A stretch of DNA of 17,343 bases. Source: Deltaproteobacteria bacterium (GTDB lineage Bacteria; Myxococcota; Polyangia; Haliangiales; Haliangiaceae). Below are positions 7,130 to 14,074 of this stretch, one piece after another. The DNA lies in NCBI GenBank assembly GCA_018262455.1, contig JAGSPR010000095.1, positions 1-17,343 of the forward strand, read 5' to 3'. The notes below the pieces were generated by a model. The model was not told the DNA's origin. It did not search any database and was given only the letters and a program-made list of their open reading frames with translations. Each line of letters opens with the position of its first letter. Position 1 is the stretch's first letter. The position numbers were made by a program, and so were the translations under genes.

Positions 7130-8586
7130 AGGTCATGCCCGCAGTACGAGAGATCGAAGCTCTTGTTGCAGATCGGGAAGTCGGAGATCTCGTTGCCTCG
7201 CACCGCGATGGCGAGCCCCATCCAGTTGCGCAGCGACGGATCCTGGACCTTGTAGTGCACCAGCTCGCCGGCGGCGCCGGTCTCGAGGCAATGGACCACC
7301 TCGCCACGCCAGCCCTCGATCATCGCGATCACCAGCTGCGATGGCGCGAGCGCGGGCAGTGGCGCCCGCGTGCGCTGCCACGCTGGGTGCTGCCCGACCG
7401 TCGTCCACAGCCAGCCGAGCGAGGCCTCGATCTCGGCGATCCGGATCTGCGCGCGCGCGAAGCAGTCGCCGGTGGACTGGGTCGAGATCTCGATCGGCAG
7501 CGCCGCGAACGCGCCGGTCGCCAGCGCGCGCAGATCGAGGTGCACACCCGACGCTCGCGCCGCCATCCCGACGAGGCCGAGCTCGAGCGCCTGCGCGGTC
7601 GACAGCACCCCGGTGTCGCGCAACCGGTGCTGGACGGTGCGCGAGGTCAGGAACCGCTCGTCGATCAGCGCGAGATCGGTGCGCAGCAGGTCGAGGCTCG
7701 CCTGGATCTCGGGCAGCAGGTCGGCGGGCAGCTGCATGCCGTTGCCCCCGGGGCGGACCGCGGTCCGGCCAAACCGGCTGCCGCACAGCCGCATCAGCGT
7801 GTTGATCGCCGTGGTGCGTAGCCGGCCGTAGGTGCTCGCGCCCTGGAGGAACCCGATGTCCCCCGCCATGCCGGCGAGGCTGGCGAGGTGCATCGCGATC
7901 CGCTCGAGCTCGAGCGCGACGGTGCGCGCGACCTCGATCGGCAGCTCGATCGTACAGCCGGCGAGGCTCTCGAGCGCGGCGCTGTACGCCCAGGTGTGCG
8001 CGACGCTGGTGTCACCGGCGATCGTCTCGACCAGCGACGCGTGGTGACGTGGATCGCCTTCGAGCAGCAGGGCCTCGACACCGCGGTGCTGGTAGCCGAG
8101 GTGGATCTCGAGGTGGTGCACCTGCTCGCCGGCGCACATGAACCGGAACGAGCCGGGCTCGATGACGCCCGCGTGGATCGGCCCGACGGCGACCTCGTGG
8201 ACCTCCTTGCCCTCGATCTTGTAGAACGGGTAGTCGTCCATCGCCGCCTGGCGCTGGCCCTCGAACCGGATCGGCTTGAGCCACGGATGCCCGGCGATCC
8301 GGACGCCGGTCTGCTCGTGGAGCTCGCGCTCGAAGCAGTGCAGGGCCGGCCACGCCGACGTCAGCTCGTGATAACCGTGCGCGACCGTGACGGTCGTCCG
8401 CGAGACCTCCAGCGAGCCGCCGGCTGCCTGCAGCACCGCGGTGATCGTGACGGTGTCGGCGTGGCGCTTGCCGTACAGCGTGATGGCTCGAGCGCCGGCC
8501 GCGCGGCTCGCGAGCAGCTCGTCGCGCCACGCCCGCACCTCGAGCGAGGGGATCGCGTCGACCGCGATGCGATGGACGAGACTCAT
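7126..8586 (-). CDS. HyfG/HycE-like (NuoCD-like) large subunit lacking NiFe ligands
   Basis: In this 486-residue protein, residues 1-110 are NuoC-like, with FERELHEQTGVRIAGHPWLK (85-104). Residues 119-486 are the NuoD/hydrogenase large-subunit fold: GPIHAGVIEPGSFRF (135-149), GEQVHHLEIHLGYQHRGVEA (153-172) and LERIAMHLASLAG (227-239). In active group 4 hydrogenases the N-terminal active-site motif is CGICxxAHxxAY. Here the aligned residues are AGDTSVAHTWAY (190-201), so both Cys are gone. At the C-terminus, DPCxxC is replaced by [18 protein letters not shown] (469-486). NiFe coordination is therefore not expected. By eye, the complex I quinone Tyr position is Gly191. This fits Ehr-type relatives. 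The start ATG 8586 has GGAGG 5 bases upstream and overlaps the hyfF-like stop (ATGA). Confidence 0.92.
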   Translation of the reverse strand: MSLVHRIAVDAIPSLEVRAWRDELLASRAAGARAITLYGKRHADTVTITAVLQAAGGSLEVSRTTVTVAHGYHELTSAWPALHCFERELHEQTGVRIAGHPWLKPIRFEGQRQAAMDDYPFYKIEGKEVHEVAVGPIHAGVIEPGSFRFMCAGEQVHHLEIHLGYQHRGVEALLLEGDPRHHASLVETIAGDTSVAHTWAYSAALESLAGCTIELPIEVARTVALELERIAMHLASLAGMAGDIGFLQGASTYGRLRTTAINTLMRLCGSRFGRTAVRPGGNGMQLPADLLPEIQASLDLLRTDLALIDERFLTSRTVQHRLRDTGVLSTAQALELGLVGMAARASGVHLDLRALATGAFAALPIEISTQSTGDCFARAQIRIAEIEASLGWLWTTVGQHPAWQRTRAPLPALAPSQLVIAMIEGWRGEVVHCLETGAAGELVHYKVQDPSLRNWMGLAIAVRGNEISDFPICNKSFDLSYCGHDL

Positions 8587-10016
8587 CGACCCTCCAGCGA
8601 CGTCGCGACCTGCTGGATCAGGTTGTTGATGACCGGCGGGATGTAGATGCCGAGCACGAGCAGCGCGACGAGGAACCCGATCTTCGGCGCGGCGGACAGG
8701 AACGTCTGGCGCGGCCAGTCGTTCTGCTCCCTGGGCTGGCCCCAGATCATCGGGAAGATCGTCCGGCCGGTCGCGACGAAGCTCATCGTGATCAGCGCGC
8801 AGAACGCGGCGAACACGAGCAGCTGGTGCGAGCTCACCAGCGCCGACAGGATCAGCAGCTCGCCCACGAAGCTTCCGAACGGCGGGAACCCGAGCAGCGC
8901 GAACGTGCCGACCATCAGGAACACGCCGCTGTACGGCAGGTCCTTGACCAGTCCCGAGATCTGCCGCGTGTCCTTGGTGCGGTAGTGCGCCTTGATCTTG
9001 CCGGCGGTGAGAAACAGGATCGCCTTGATGAACGCGTTGCTGATGACGTAGAGCATCAGGCCGTACGACGCCGACTTGCCGACGCCGAGGCCGATCGCGA
9101 TGACGCCGGCGTGGTTGATCGACGCGTAGGCGATCAGCCGCTTGATGTTGCGGGTCGCGATGATGCTGACGGTCGAGATCGCCATCGAGATGATGCCGAG
9201 TCCCACGAGGATGCCGGTGATCAGCCCCTCGCTGCCGGGCCGATACACGTGGACGATCCGGAACAGCATCACGAGCGCGCAGTTGAACTGCACGGCCGCG
9301 AGCAGCGCGGTGACCGCGGGCGGGGCCTCGTCGTAGGCCTCGGGCAGCCAGCTGTACATCGGCGCGAGCCCGAGCTTGGTGCCGAGCCCGAGGATCATCA
9401 GCGCGACCCCGAGCTCCCGCCACGGACCTGCCTCGCCCTTCGCGAGCGCGGGGAGCTCGTCGATGAAGAATGCCGGGGTCTGGCCGGTCGCCTCCATGCC
9501 GCGGGTGAGGCACAGGATGCCGAGCAGGACGAAGCCGAGCCCCACCGACGAGAACAGCAGGTAGCGCAGCGAGGCCTGGTAGGAGCTGCGGACCCCCGCG
9601 CGGACGATCAGCGCGGCCGCGGTGAGCGCGGTCACCTCGAGTGCGATCCACACCACCATCAGGTGATTCGCGATCAGCACCGCGTTCGACGCCGCCAGGA
9701 ACACCAGCGCGAACCCGGTGAACCGGACCATGCCGTCGCGCAGGGCGGGCGTCGTCGCGACCCGGTTCCACACGTACACGGAGACACCGAGGAAGATCGG
9801 GTTGATCACGGCGAGGAACAGCCGCGACGTCGCATCGACACGCACCAGGTGATCGAGCAGCGGCTGATCGAACGGCACGACCGCCTCGAGCGCAGCCACC
9901 GCCGACGTCACGATCGCGACGCCGATCAGGAACACCGTCACCCGCGCCCGGATCACGGGCAGGACCAGCCCGAGGCAGGCGAGGAGCGGGACGACGACGA
10001 GCGCGAGCGGCCTCAT
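8583..10016 (-). CDS. HyfF-like (NuoL/M/N-type) antiporter-like membrane subunit
   Basis: This 477-residue polytopic protein of the NuoL/M/N (Mrp antiporter-like) family has the usual signature. Glu127 lies in VVWIALEVTAL (TM5 Glu), Lys214 in ILGLGTKLGLAPMYSWLPEA (TM7 Lys), followed by AYDEAPPAVTALLA. Later come the conserved RNIKRLIAYASINHAG and NAFIKAILFLTAGKIK, whose Lys residues line the proton path in relatives. These features support proton or sodium translocation coupled to the Fe-S arm. The start ATG 10016 shares ATGA with the hyfE-like stop, and AGGAG lies about 11 bases upstream. The frame is open further upstream but overlaps the hyfE-like gene. It is a second antiporter-like subunit alongside the hyfB-like protein. 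Confidence 0.92.
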   Translation of the reverse strand: MRPLALVVVPLLACLGLVLPVIRARVTVFLIGVAIVTSAVAALEAVVPFDQPLLDHLVRVDATSRLFLAVINPIFLGVSVYVWNRVATTPALRDGMVRFTGFALVFLAASNAVLIANHLMVVWIALEVTALTAAALIVRAGVRSSYQASLRYLLFSSVGLGFVLLGILCLTRGMEATGQTPAFFIDELPALAKGEAGPWRELGVALMILGLGTKLGLAPMYSWLPEAYDEAPPAVTALLAAVQFNCALVMLFRIVHVYRPGSEGLITGILVGLGIISMAISTVSIIATRNIKRLIAYASINHAGVIAIGLGVGKSASYGLMLYVISNAFIKAILFLTAGKIKAHYRTKDTRQISGLVKDLPYSGVFLMVGTFALLGFPPFGSFVGELLILSALVSSHQLLVFAAFCALITMSFVATGRTIFPMIWGQPREQNDWPRQTFLSAAPKIGFLVALLVLGIYIPPVINNLIQQVATSLEGR

Positions 10017-10648
10017 AGCGTCGGTTGCTCCTGGCCGGGGCCGGGGCCGGCTGGCGGGATCGTGTGCAGCGCCTTCAGGTACCAGCGAAACAGCGAGATC
10101 GTGACCACGACGATCACGATCTGGGCGATCTGGATCCCGATCGCCTGGCGGTGGTGGTCGCCGCCGAGCTCGAACAGCGCGATCCCGTTCTCGATCCGGA
10201 TCGCGCCCACCATCTGGCTGAACGGCCCGGGCTGGGTCGCGAGCAGGAGCAGCCCGAGCAGCACCGCGGCGGTGGCGACCGCGACGAGCGTCTGCTGATC
10301 GTCGCCGCCGCCGACGTCCAGCGCGTCGGCGAAGCTGAACGCCGCGAGGACCATCCCGAGCGCGATCGTCCACGACAGGAGGTTGGGAGGGATCACGTCG
10401 CCGCGCTCGGACGCCTGCTGCGCGCGGAGCGCCCCGTACAGCGCGATCGGTGCCCAGAGCCCGCGCACCACGACGAGGTCGAGCATCGTGAGCCAGTCGC
10501 CGATCGAGGCCGACTCGGGGTTGATCCGCTGCGCGATCCACGCCATCAAGAAACCCTGCAGGGCGAGGCCGAACAGGGTCGTGCGCCAGGTCGTGACGAA
10601 CAGCGGCACGAGCAGCACCCCGAGTAGCGCGATCAGCAGCGGGCTCAC
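10013..10648 (-). CDS. HyfE-like (NuoK-related) membrane subunit
   Basis: This 211-residue protein has about six hydrophobic segments. GTG 10648 begins VSPLLIALLGVLLVPLFV, and GTGA overlaps the hyfC-like stop. It has the HyfE length and the typical middle and end: the ATQPGPFSQMVGAIRIENGI motif, followed by an acidic ALFELGG and a final TM helix IGIQIAQIVIVVVTISLF. HyfE occupies the NuoK position and part of NuoJ in group 4 complexes and contributes to ion transfer between the antiporter-like and HyfC-like subunits. Its position between hyfC-like and hyfF-like genes matches the E. coli hyf order (B-C-D-E-F-G-H-I with D missing). Confidence 0.88.
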   Translation of the reverse strand: MSPLLIALLGVLLVPLFVTTWRTTLFGLALQGFLMAWIAQRINPESASIGDWLTMLDLVVVRGLWAPIALYGALRAQQASERGDVIPPNLLSWTIALGMVLAAFSFADALDVGGGDDQQTLVAVATAAVLLGLLLLATQPGPFSQMVGAIRIENGIALFELGGDHHRQAIGIQIAQIVIVVVTISLFRWYLKALHTIPPAGPGPGQEQPTL

Positions 10649-11550
10649 GCCGCACCACCCGATCGCCACGCCGTCGCGAGCAGCGCGATCGTGCCGGCCG
10701 CGAGCGCGATCACGATGTAATGCGGCACGGTGCGGAGCCGGAGCCGCGCCATCAGCGACTCGATCGTGGCGATCGCGACGCCGAGGCCGAGCGCGAGCGC
10801 GATCTGGACGATCACGCCGATGGAGCCAGAGAACGGATTGACGAGGGCCGCGATGAGCGACGCGCCGACGAACAGCTTGATCGCGCCGCTCAGCTGGAGG
10901 GCCGCGAGCTCCGGGCCGCTGTGATCGAGGATCATGACCTCGTGCACCATCGTCAGCTCGAGGTGCGTGGTGGGATCGTCGACCGGCATCCGGGCGGTCT
11001 CGACCTGGATCACGATGACGAGCGCCACGATCGCGGAGACCCAGATCACGAACGACGCGCCGGTGGTCAGCGCCGGATTCAGCGCCTCGTACAGGACGTG
11101 CGTGCTGGACACCAGGCACAGCGTGCCGGTCACCAGGAACAGCGCCGGCTCGAGCAGGGTCGAGAACGTCGCCTCTCGTGCGGCCCCCATGCCCTCGAAC
11201 GAGCTGCCGGTGTCGAGCGCGGCGAGCATCGAGGCCACGCGTCCGAGTGCCCAGATGTAGGCGAACCACACGAAGTCGAACGGGAACGAGACGATCGGCC
11301 GTCCGCCCAGGAGCGGGACGATCATCGCCGAGCCGATCGAGGTCGCGAGCATCACGTACGGCGCGATCCGGAACACCGGGCCGGTGGTGGTGCTGTAGAC
11401 CGGGGTCTTGCGGACCAGGCGCAGCAGGTCATAGGCGAGCTGCAAGATCGGCGGCCCCTTGCGGCCCGACCACAGCGCCTTGACGCGGTTGATCACGCCG
11501 GTCAGCACGATCGGCATCACGAGCAGCGCGACGAGGCTCGCGATCATCAT
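10645..11550 (-). CDS. HyfC/HycD-like (NuoH-like) membrane anchor subunit
   Basis: This 301-residue membrane protein of the NuoH/HycD family has WSGRKGPPILQLAYDLLRLV (27-46), the amphipathic region facing the Fe-S arm. It also has the acidic loop VETARMPVDDPTTHLELTMV, then HEVMILDHSGPELAAL, diagnostic of HycD/HyfC. In relatives this subunit connects the redox arm with the ion-pumping arm. The double ATG at 11550/11547 gives MM; the first is used because its ATGA overlaps the hyfB-like stop. Upstream there is a GGCGGTGAG purine-rich stretch. No truncation is seen. Confidence 0.92.
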   Translation of the reverse strand: MMIASLVALLVMPIVLTGVINRVKALWSGRKGPPILQLAYDLLRLVRKTPVYSTTTGPVFRIAPYVMLATSIGSAMIVPLLGGRPIVSFPFDFVWFAYIWALGRVASMLAALDTGSSFEGMGAAREATFSTLLEPALFLVTGTLCLVSSTHVLYEALNPALTTGASFVIWVSAIVALVIVIQVETARMPVDDPTTHLELTMVHEVMILDHSGPELAALQLSGAIKLFVGASLIAALVNPFSGSIGVIVQIALALGLGVAIATIESLMARLRLRTVPHYIVIALAAGTIALLATAWRSGGAA

Positions 11551-13547
11551 GGGCTCACCGCCGCCACCACGAGCGCGCCGATCACCACGATCGCGACCAG
11601 CCCCGCCGCGAACGCGAATCGGGGCTGCTCGGGGATCCGCTCGGACGCCTGGCTGATGAAGCCCTCGGCCTGACCGAGCACCTCGTACATCCGGCGTTCG
11701 ACCGGATCGGCGTGGTGGGTCGAGAGGTGGCCGGGTTGCTGGGGAAACGGCTCGACCGGCAAGCGCTCGCGTCGGAGGGCGGGCAGGAACGAGCTGAAGA
11801 TCCGCGCGAGATGCTCGCTGAACGAGCTGCCCGTGTACTGCATGCGCGGGGACGGGGCGGTGTAGCCGCAGCCCCAGGTGACCGAGCGGCGCGCTTCGTG
11901 ACGCTGGCGCCACTGCACGACCACGATCGCGAGCAGGACCACGGCGAGGATGCGGCTCGCCCAGATGATCGGCGCGAACGGGGCGAGGATCTCGGGGTGG
12001 TTCGCCACCGTCCCGACGGGGATCAGGTCAAGCGTGGCCTGGGTGAGCCCGAGCCCGAGCTCCGGCGCCACCCCGAGCGCGACGACGCCGAGCAGGTGCA
12101 GCCCCATCGCGCCGAGCATCGGCGGCGGCGCGTCGGGTCCCCCATGCCCATCCTCTCGGACATGGATCGACGGATCGCGCGGGGTGCCGAGGAACGTCAG
12201 CCCGAACGCGCGCACCATCGACACCGCGCTGACCGCGCCGACGAACGCGAGCACCGCGGCGGCCGCGACCAGGACGACGTTCTCCTCGCTCGAGGGCGCA
12301 GATCCGGAGAGCAGCCCCGAGTAGATCACGAGCTCGCTGACGAAGCCGTTGAAGGGCGGCAGCGCCGCGATCGCGAGCCCGCCGATCAGGAACATCGCCG
12401 CGGTGGCAGGCAGCTTCTTGCCCAGCCCGCCGAGGCGCTCGAGGTCGACGGTGTGGACTGCGCGGTAGATCGCGCCCGCGGCATAGAACAGCAAGCACTT
12501 GAAGAAGGCGTGGTTCAGGATGTGGAGCAGCCCGCCGGCGAAGCCCGCGATCGCGAGCGCGGGGACGTTCCACGACCAGCCAAGGTAGCCGATCCCGAAT
12601 CCCATGGCGGCGATGCCGACGTTCTCGGTCGACGAGTAGCCGAGCAGGCGCTTGAGATCGCGCTGCGTCGACGTGTAGAGCACGCCGAAGAACGCCGACA
12701 TCGCGCCGAACGCGAGCACGCTCCACCCCATCCACTCCTCGGGCTGGCCCATCAGCAGCGTGAACCGGATGAAGCCGAACAGGCCCGCCTTGTGGATCAC
12801 GCCCGACATCAGCGCCGAGACGTGCGCGGGGGCAGCGGAGTGGGCGCGCGGTAGCCAGGTGTGGAACGGAAAGAACGCCGACTTGAGGCCGAACGCGACG
12901 CAGAGCAGCAGGAAGATCGTGCTGCGTGCCGAGCTCTTGTGCGACAGGAACTGGCCGAACGCGACGAAGTCCATCGAGTCGGTGTTGCTGTGCAGCAGCA
13001 TGAACGCCGCGACGAGCACGAACAGCCCGACGTGGGTCGAGACCAGGTAGTTGAACCCGGCGAACCGGATCTTCTGGTTGCGGTAGTCCCAGATCACCAG
13101 CAGCCATGCCGAGACCGCGGCGATCTCCCAGCCGAGCAAGAACACGAGCGCGTTGTGGACCGAGTAGATCAGCACGAACGACAGGGACACCATGTTGAGC
13201 AACGCGTAGTGCGGTCCGCCGCGTCGTCCGGCCGCCAGCGACGGCCGGAGGTAGCCGATCGCGTAGATCGTCCCGATCAGGGTCATCGGCAGTGACCACG
13301 ACAGGAAGAACGCGCTGAGCGCGTCGATCCGGAACGTCACGCTCTCGATCGGCTGCGGCCAGGACCAGGTCAGCTCGACCGCCGAGCCACCCGCCAGCAG
13401 GGGCACGATGCTCGCGAGCACCAGCACGGTCGCTACCCCCTGGCTCACGATCGCGACCGCCGCGCTCGCGCGGTTCGACGCCAGGCCGACGCACAGCCCG
13501 GCGCCCACCAGCAAGATCGGGATACTGAGGAGGAGGGTGGCGGACAC
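11547..13547 (-). CDS. HyfB-like (NuoL-type) antiporter-like membrane subunit
   Basis: This 666-residue protein starts at GTG 13547, overlapping the TAG of the preceding receiver-like gene. NuoL-family features are ALVFLLGWEIAAVSAW (Glu141) and VAFGLKSAFFPFHTWLPRAH (Lys222, His229). AHVSALMSGVIHKAGLFGFI (Lys253), RDLKRLLGYSSTENVG and LNHAFFKCLLFYAAGA follow. The C-terminal hydrophilic block RSVTWGCGY, then PRMQYTGSSFSEHLARIF, and a last TM helix are typical of HyfB rather than NuoL. It should supply one ion channel of the complex. Length and motifs are complete. It is the first structural gene of the operon. Confidence 0.93.
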   Translation of the reverse strand: MSATLLLSIPILLVGAGLCVGLASNRASAAVAIVSQGVATVLVLASIVPLLAGGSAVELTWSWPQPIESVTFRIDALSAFFLSWSLPMTLIGTIYAIGYLRPSLAAGRRGGPHYALLNMVSLSFVLIYSVHNALVFLLGWEIAAVSAWLLVIWDYRNQKIRFAGFNYLVSTHVGLFVLVAAFMLLHSNTDSMDFVAFGQFLSHKSSARSTIFLLLCVAFGLKSAFFPFHTWLPRAHSAAPAHVSALMSGVIHKAGLFGFIRFTLLMGQPEEWMGWSVLAFGAMSAFFGVLYTSTQRDLKRLLGYSSTENVGIAAMGFGIGYLGWSWNVPALAIAGFAGGLLHILNHAFFKCLLFYAAGAIYRAVHTVDLERLGGLGKKLPATAAMFLIGGLAIAALPPFNGFVSELVIYSGLLSGSAPSSEENVVLVAAAAVLAFVGAVSAVSMVRAFGLTFLGTPRDPSIHVREDGHGGPDAPPPMLGAMGLHLLGVVALGVAPELGLGLTQATLDLIPVGTVANHPEILAPFAPIIWASRILAVVLLAIVVVQWRQRHEARRSVTWGCGYTAPSPRMQYTGSSFSEHLARIFSSFLPALRRERLPVEPFPQQPGHLSTHHADPVERRMYEVLGQAEGFISQASERIPEQPRFAFAAGLVAIVVIGALVVAAVSP

Positions 13548-13912
13548 TAGGATTCTCGGACCGAGCGGATGGCGTCCAGGATGGTCCAGCCGAATGCCGG
13601 CTTGGGCAAGACGAGCGGCGGGATCGAGGTCCCATCAGGGCTGACCGCGGCACGAAAGTGCTGAGGCGTGCCGGTGACGAGGACGAGCAGCAAGCGCGGA
13701 TGGGTCTGGCGGATCGCCGCGATCCACGCCACCACCGCCACGAGCTCGAAGTCATCGGGGAACACGACCGCGGCGTTCGCGGTCGCGGCGACCGGTGCTT
13801 CGAGGGTCAGGGCAGGGCGCGACGAGACGCCCGCATCGGTGAGATATCGCCGAAGGTTCGCGATCGTCTCGGCATTCGACCCCACGACGCTGACCTCGAT
13901 CGACCCGGGCAC
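13547..13912 (-). CDS. Degenerate receiver-like domain protein
   Basis: From GTG 13912 the product is 121 residues, the size of a single response-regulator receiver domain. The order fits: beta1 IEVSVVGSNAETIANLRRYL, beta3 AAVVFPDDFE with a possible phosphoacceptor Asp, beta4 LLLVLVTGTP with Thr, and beta5 PPLVLPKPAFG with the conserved Lys-Pro. The acidic pair after beta1, which binds Mg2+, is replaced by GSN, so ordinary phosphorylation is doubtful. It has no output domain. The frame extends to TTG 13948. GTG 13912 is preferred because it matches the start of the fold and lies just past a sigma-54-type promoter. It heads the Hyf-like operon whose last gene is a sigma-54 activator without a receiver. 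The receiver assignment is by fold pattern only. Confidence 0.65.
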   Translation of the reverse strand: MPGSIEVSVVGSNAETIANLRRYLTDAGVSSRPALTLEAPVAATANAAVVFPDDFELVAVVAWIAAIRQTHPRLLLVLVTGTPQHFRAAVSPDGTSIPPLVLPKPAFGWTILDAIRSVRES

Positions 13913-13924
13913 GAGCCTGCAAAG

Positions 13925-13940
13925 AGCAACTGCCGATCCA
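13925..13940 (-). promoter_or_regulatory. Putative sigma-54 (-24/-12) promoter of the Hyf-like operon
   Basis: Read on the minus strand, bases 13940 to 13925 are TGGATCGGCAGTTGCT. Against the sigma-54 consensus TGGCACG-N4-TTGCW this matches 10 of 12 defined positions, including the essential GG and GC at the exact 10-base spacing. Transcription would start near 13914, two bases before GTG 13912. The operon encodes its own sigma-54 activator. If the gene instead starts at TTG 13948, this motif would lie inside it. Confidence 0.6.
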
Positions 13941-14074
13941 TCCAACAAGTGGATGAAATCGTACGGAAAGTTCCGCTTGTGCAGGGTTGGTTAGGGTAAT
14001 CTAATCGGAAGGCTGCCGAAACGACAGTTTGTCGTGTTGTTACGGCAAGTCCGCCCGAGTGGCGACAGAGTGAC
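13941..14074 (-). other. Upstream control region of the Hyf-like operon
   Basis: These 134 bases are clearly AT-richer than the rest of the window, for example TTAGGGTAATCTAATC at 13991-14006. They lie between the stop of the DsbD-like gene and the sigma-54 promoter and hold the inverted repeat at 14021-14035. TACGAT on the minus strand (13958-13963) could be a -10 element 9 nt before TTG 13948, but it has no supporting -35. No coding sequence is seen. Confidence 0.5.
14021..14035. promoter_or_regulatory. Inverted repeat ACGACA-N3-TGTCGT, candidate activator site
   Basis: The 6-bp arms are perfect with a 3-base centre. An outer pair TGCCG (14014-14018) / CGGCA (14043-14047) extends the symmetry. 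The centre (14028) lies about 114 bases upstream of the predicted start at 13914, the usual place for a sigma-54 activator site. Dimeric Fis-type HTH proteins bind such dyads. It could alternatively form an RNA hairpin after the DsbD-like gene, but no U-run follows it. Confidence 0.5.

Noticed and set aside
8826..10298. Long plus-strand open frame (490 codons) antisense to the hyfE/hyfF-like genes
   Set aside because: The product is an Arg/Asp/His/Glu-rich string with no hydrophobic core or motifs. It is the usual shadow of a GC-rich gene. The minus-strand membrane proteins are clear.
7126..13912. Calling the complex a formate hydrogenlyase or hydrogenase-4 and using hyf gene symbols
   Set aside because: The large subunit lacks all four NiFe ligands and no formate dehydrogenase or maturation gene is present. 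Only subunit-like names are justified.
13913..13948. TTG 13948 as start of the receiver-like gene
   Set aside because: It adds 12 residues outside the fold, has no Shine-Dalgarno, and would place the sigma-54-like promoter inside the gene. It cannot be fully excluded.
13975..14004. Plus-strand sigma-70 promoter TTGTGC-17-TCTAAT
   Set aside because: The -10 is good but the -35 is weak. It points into the 3' end of the minus-strand DsbD-like gene with no plus-strand gene to serve.
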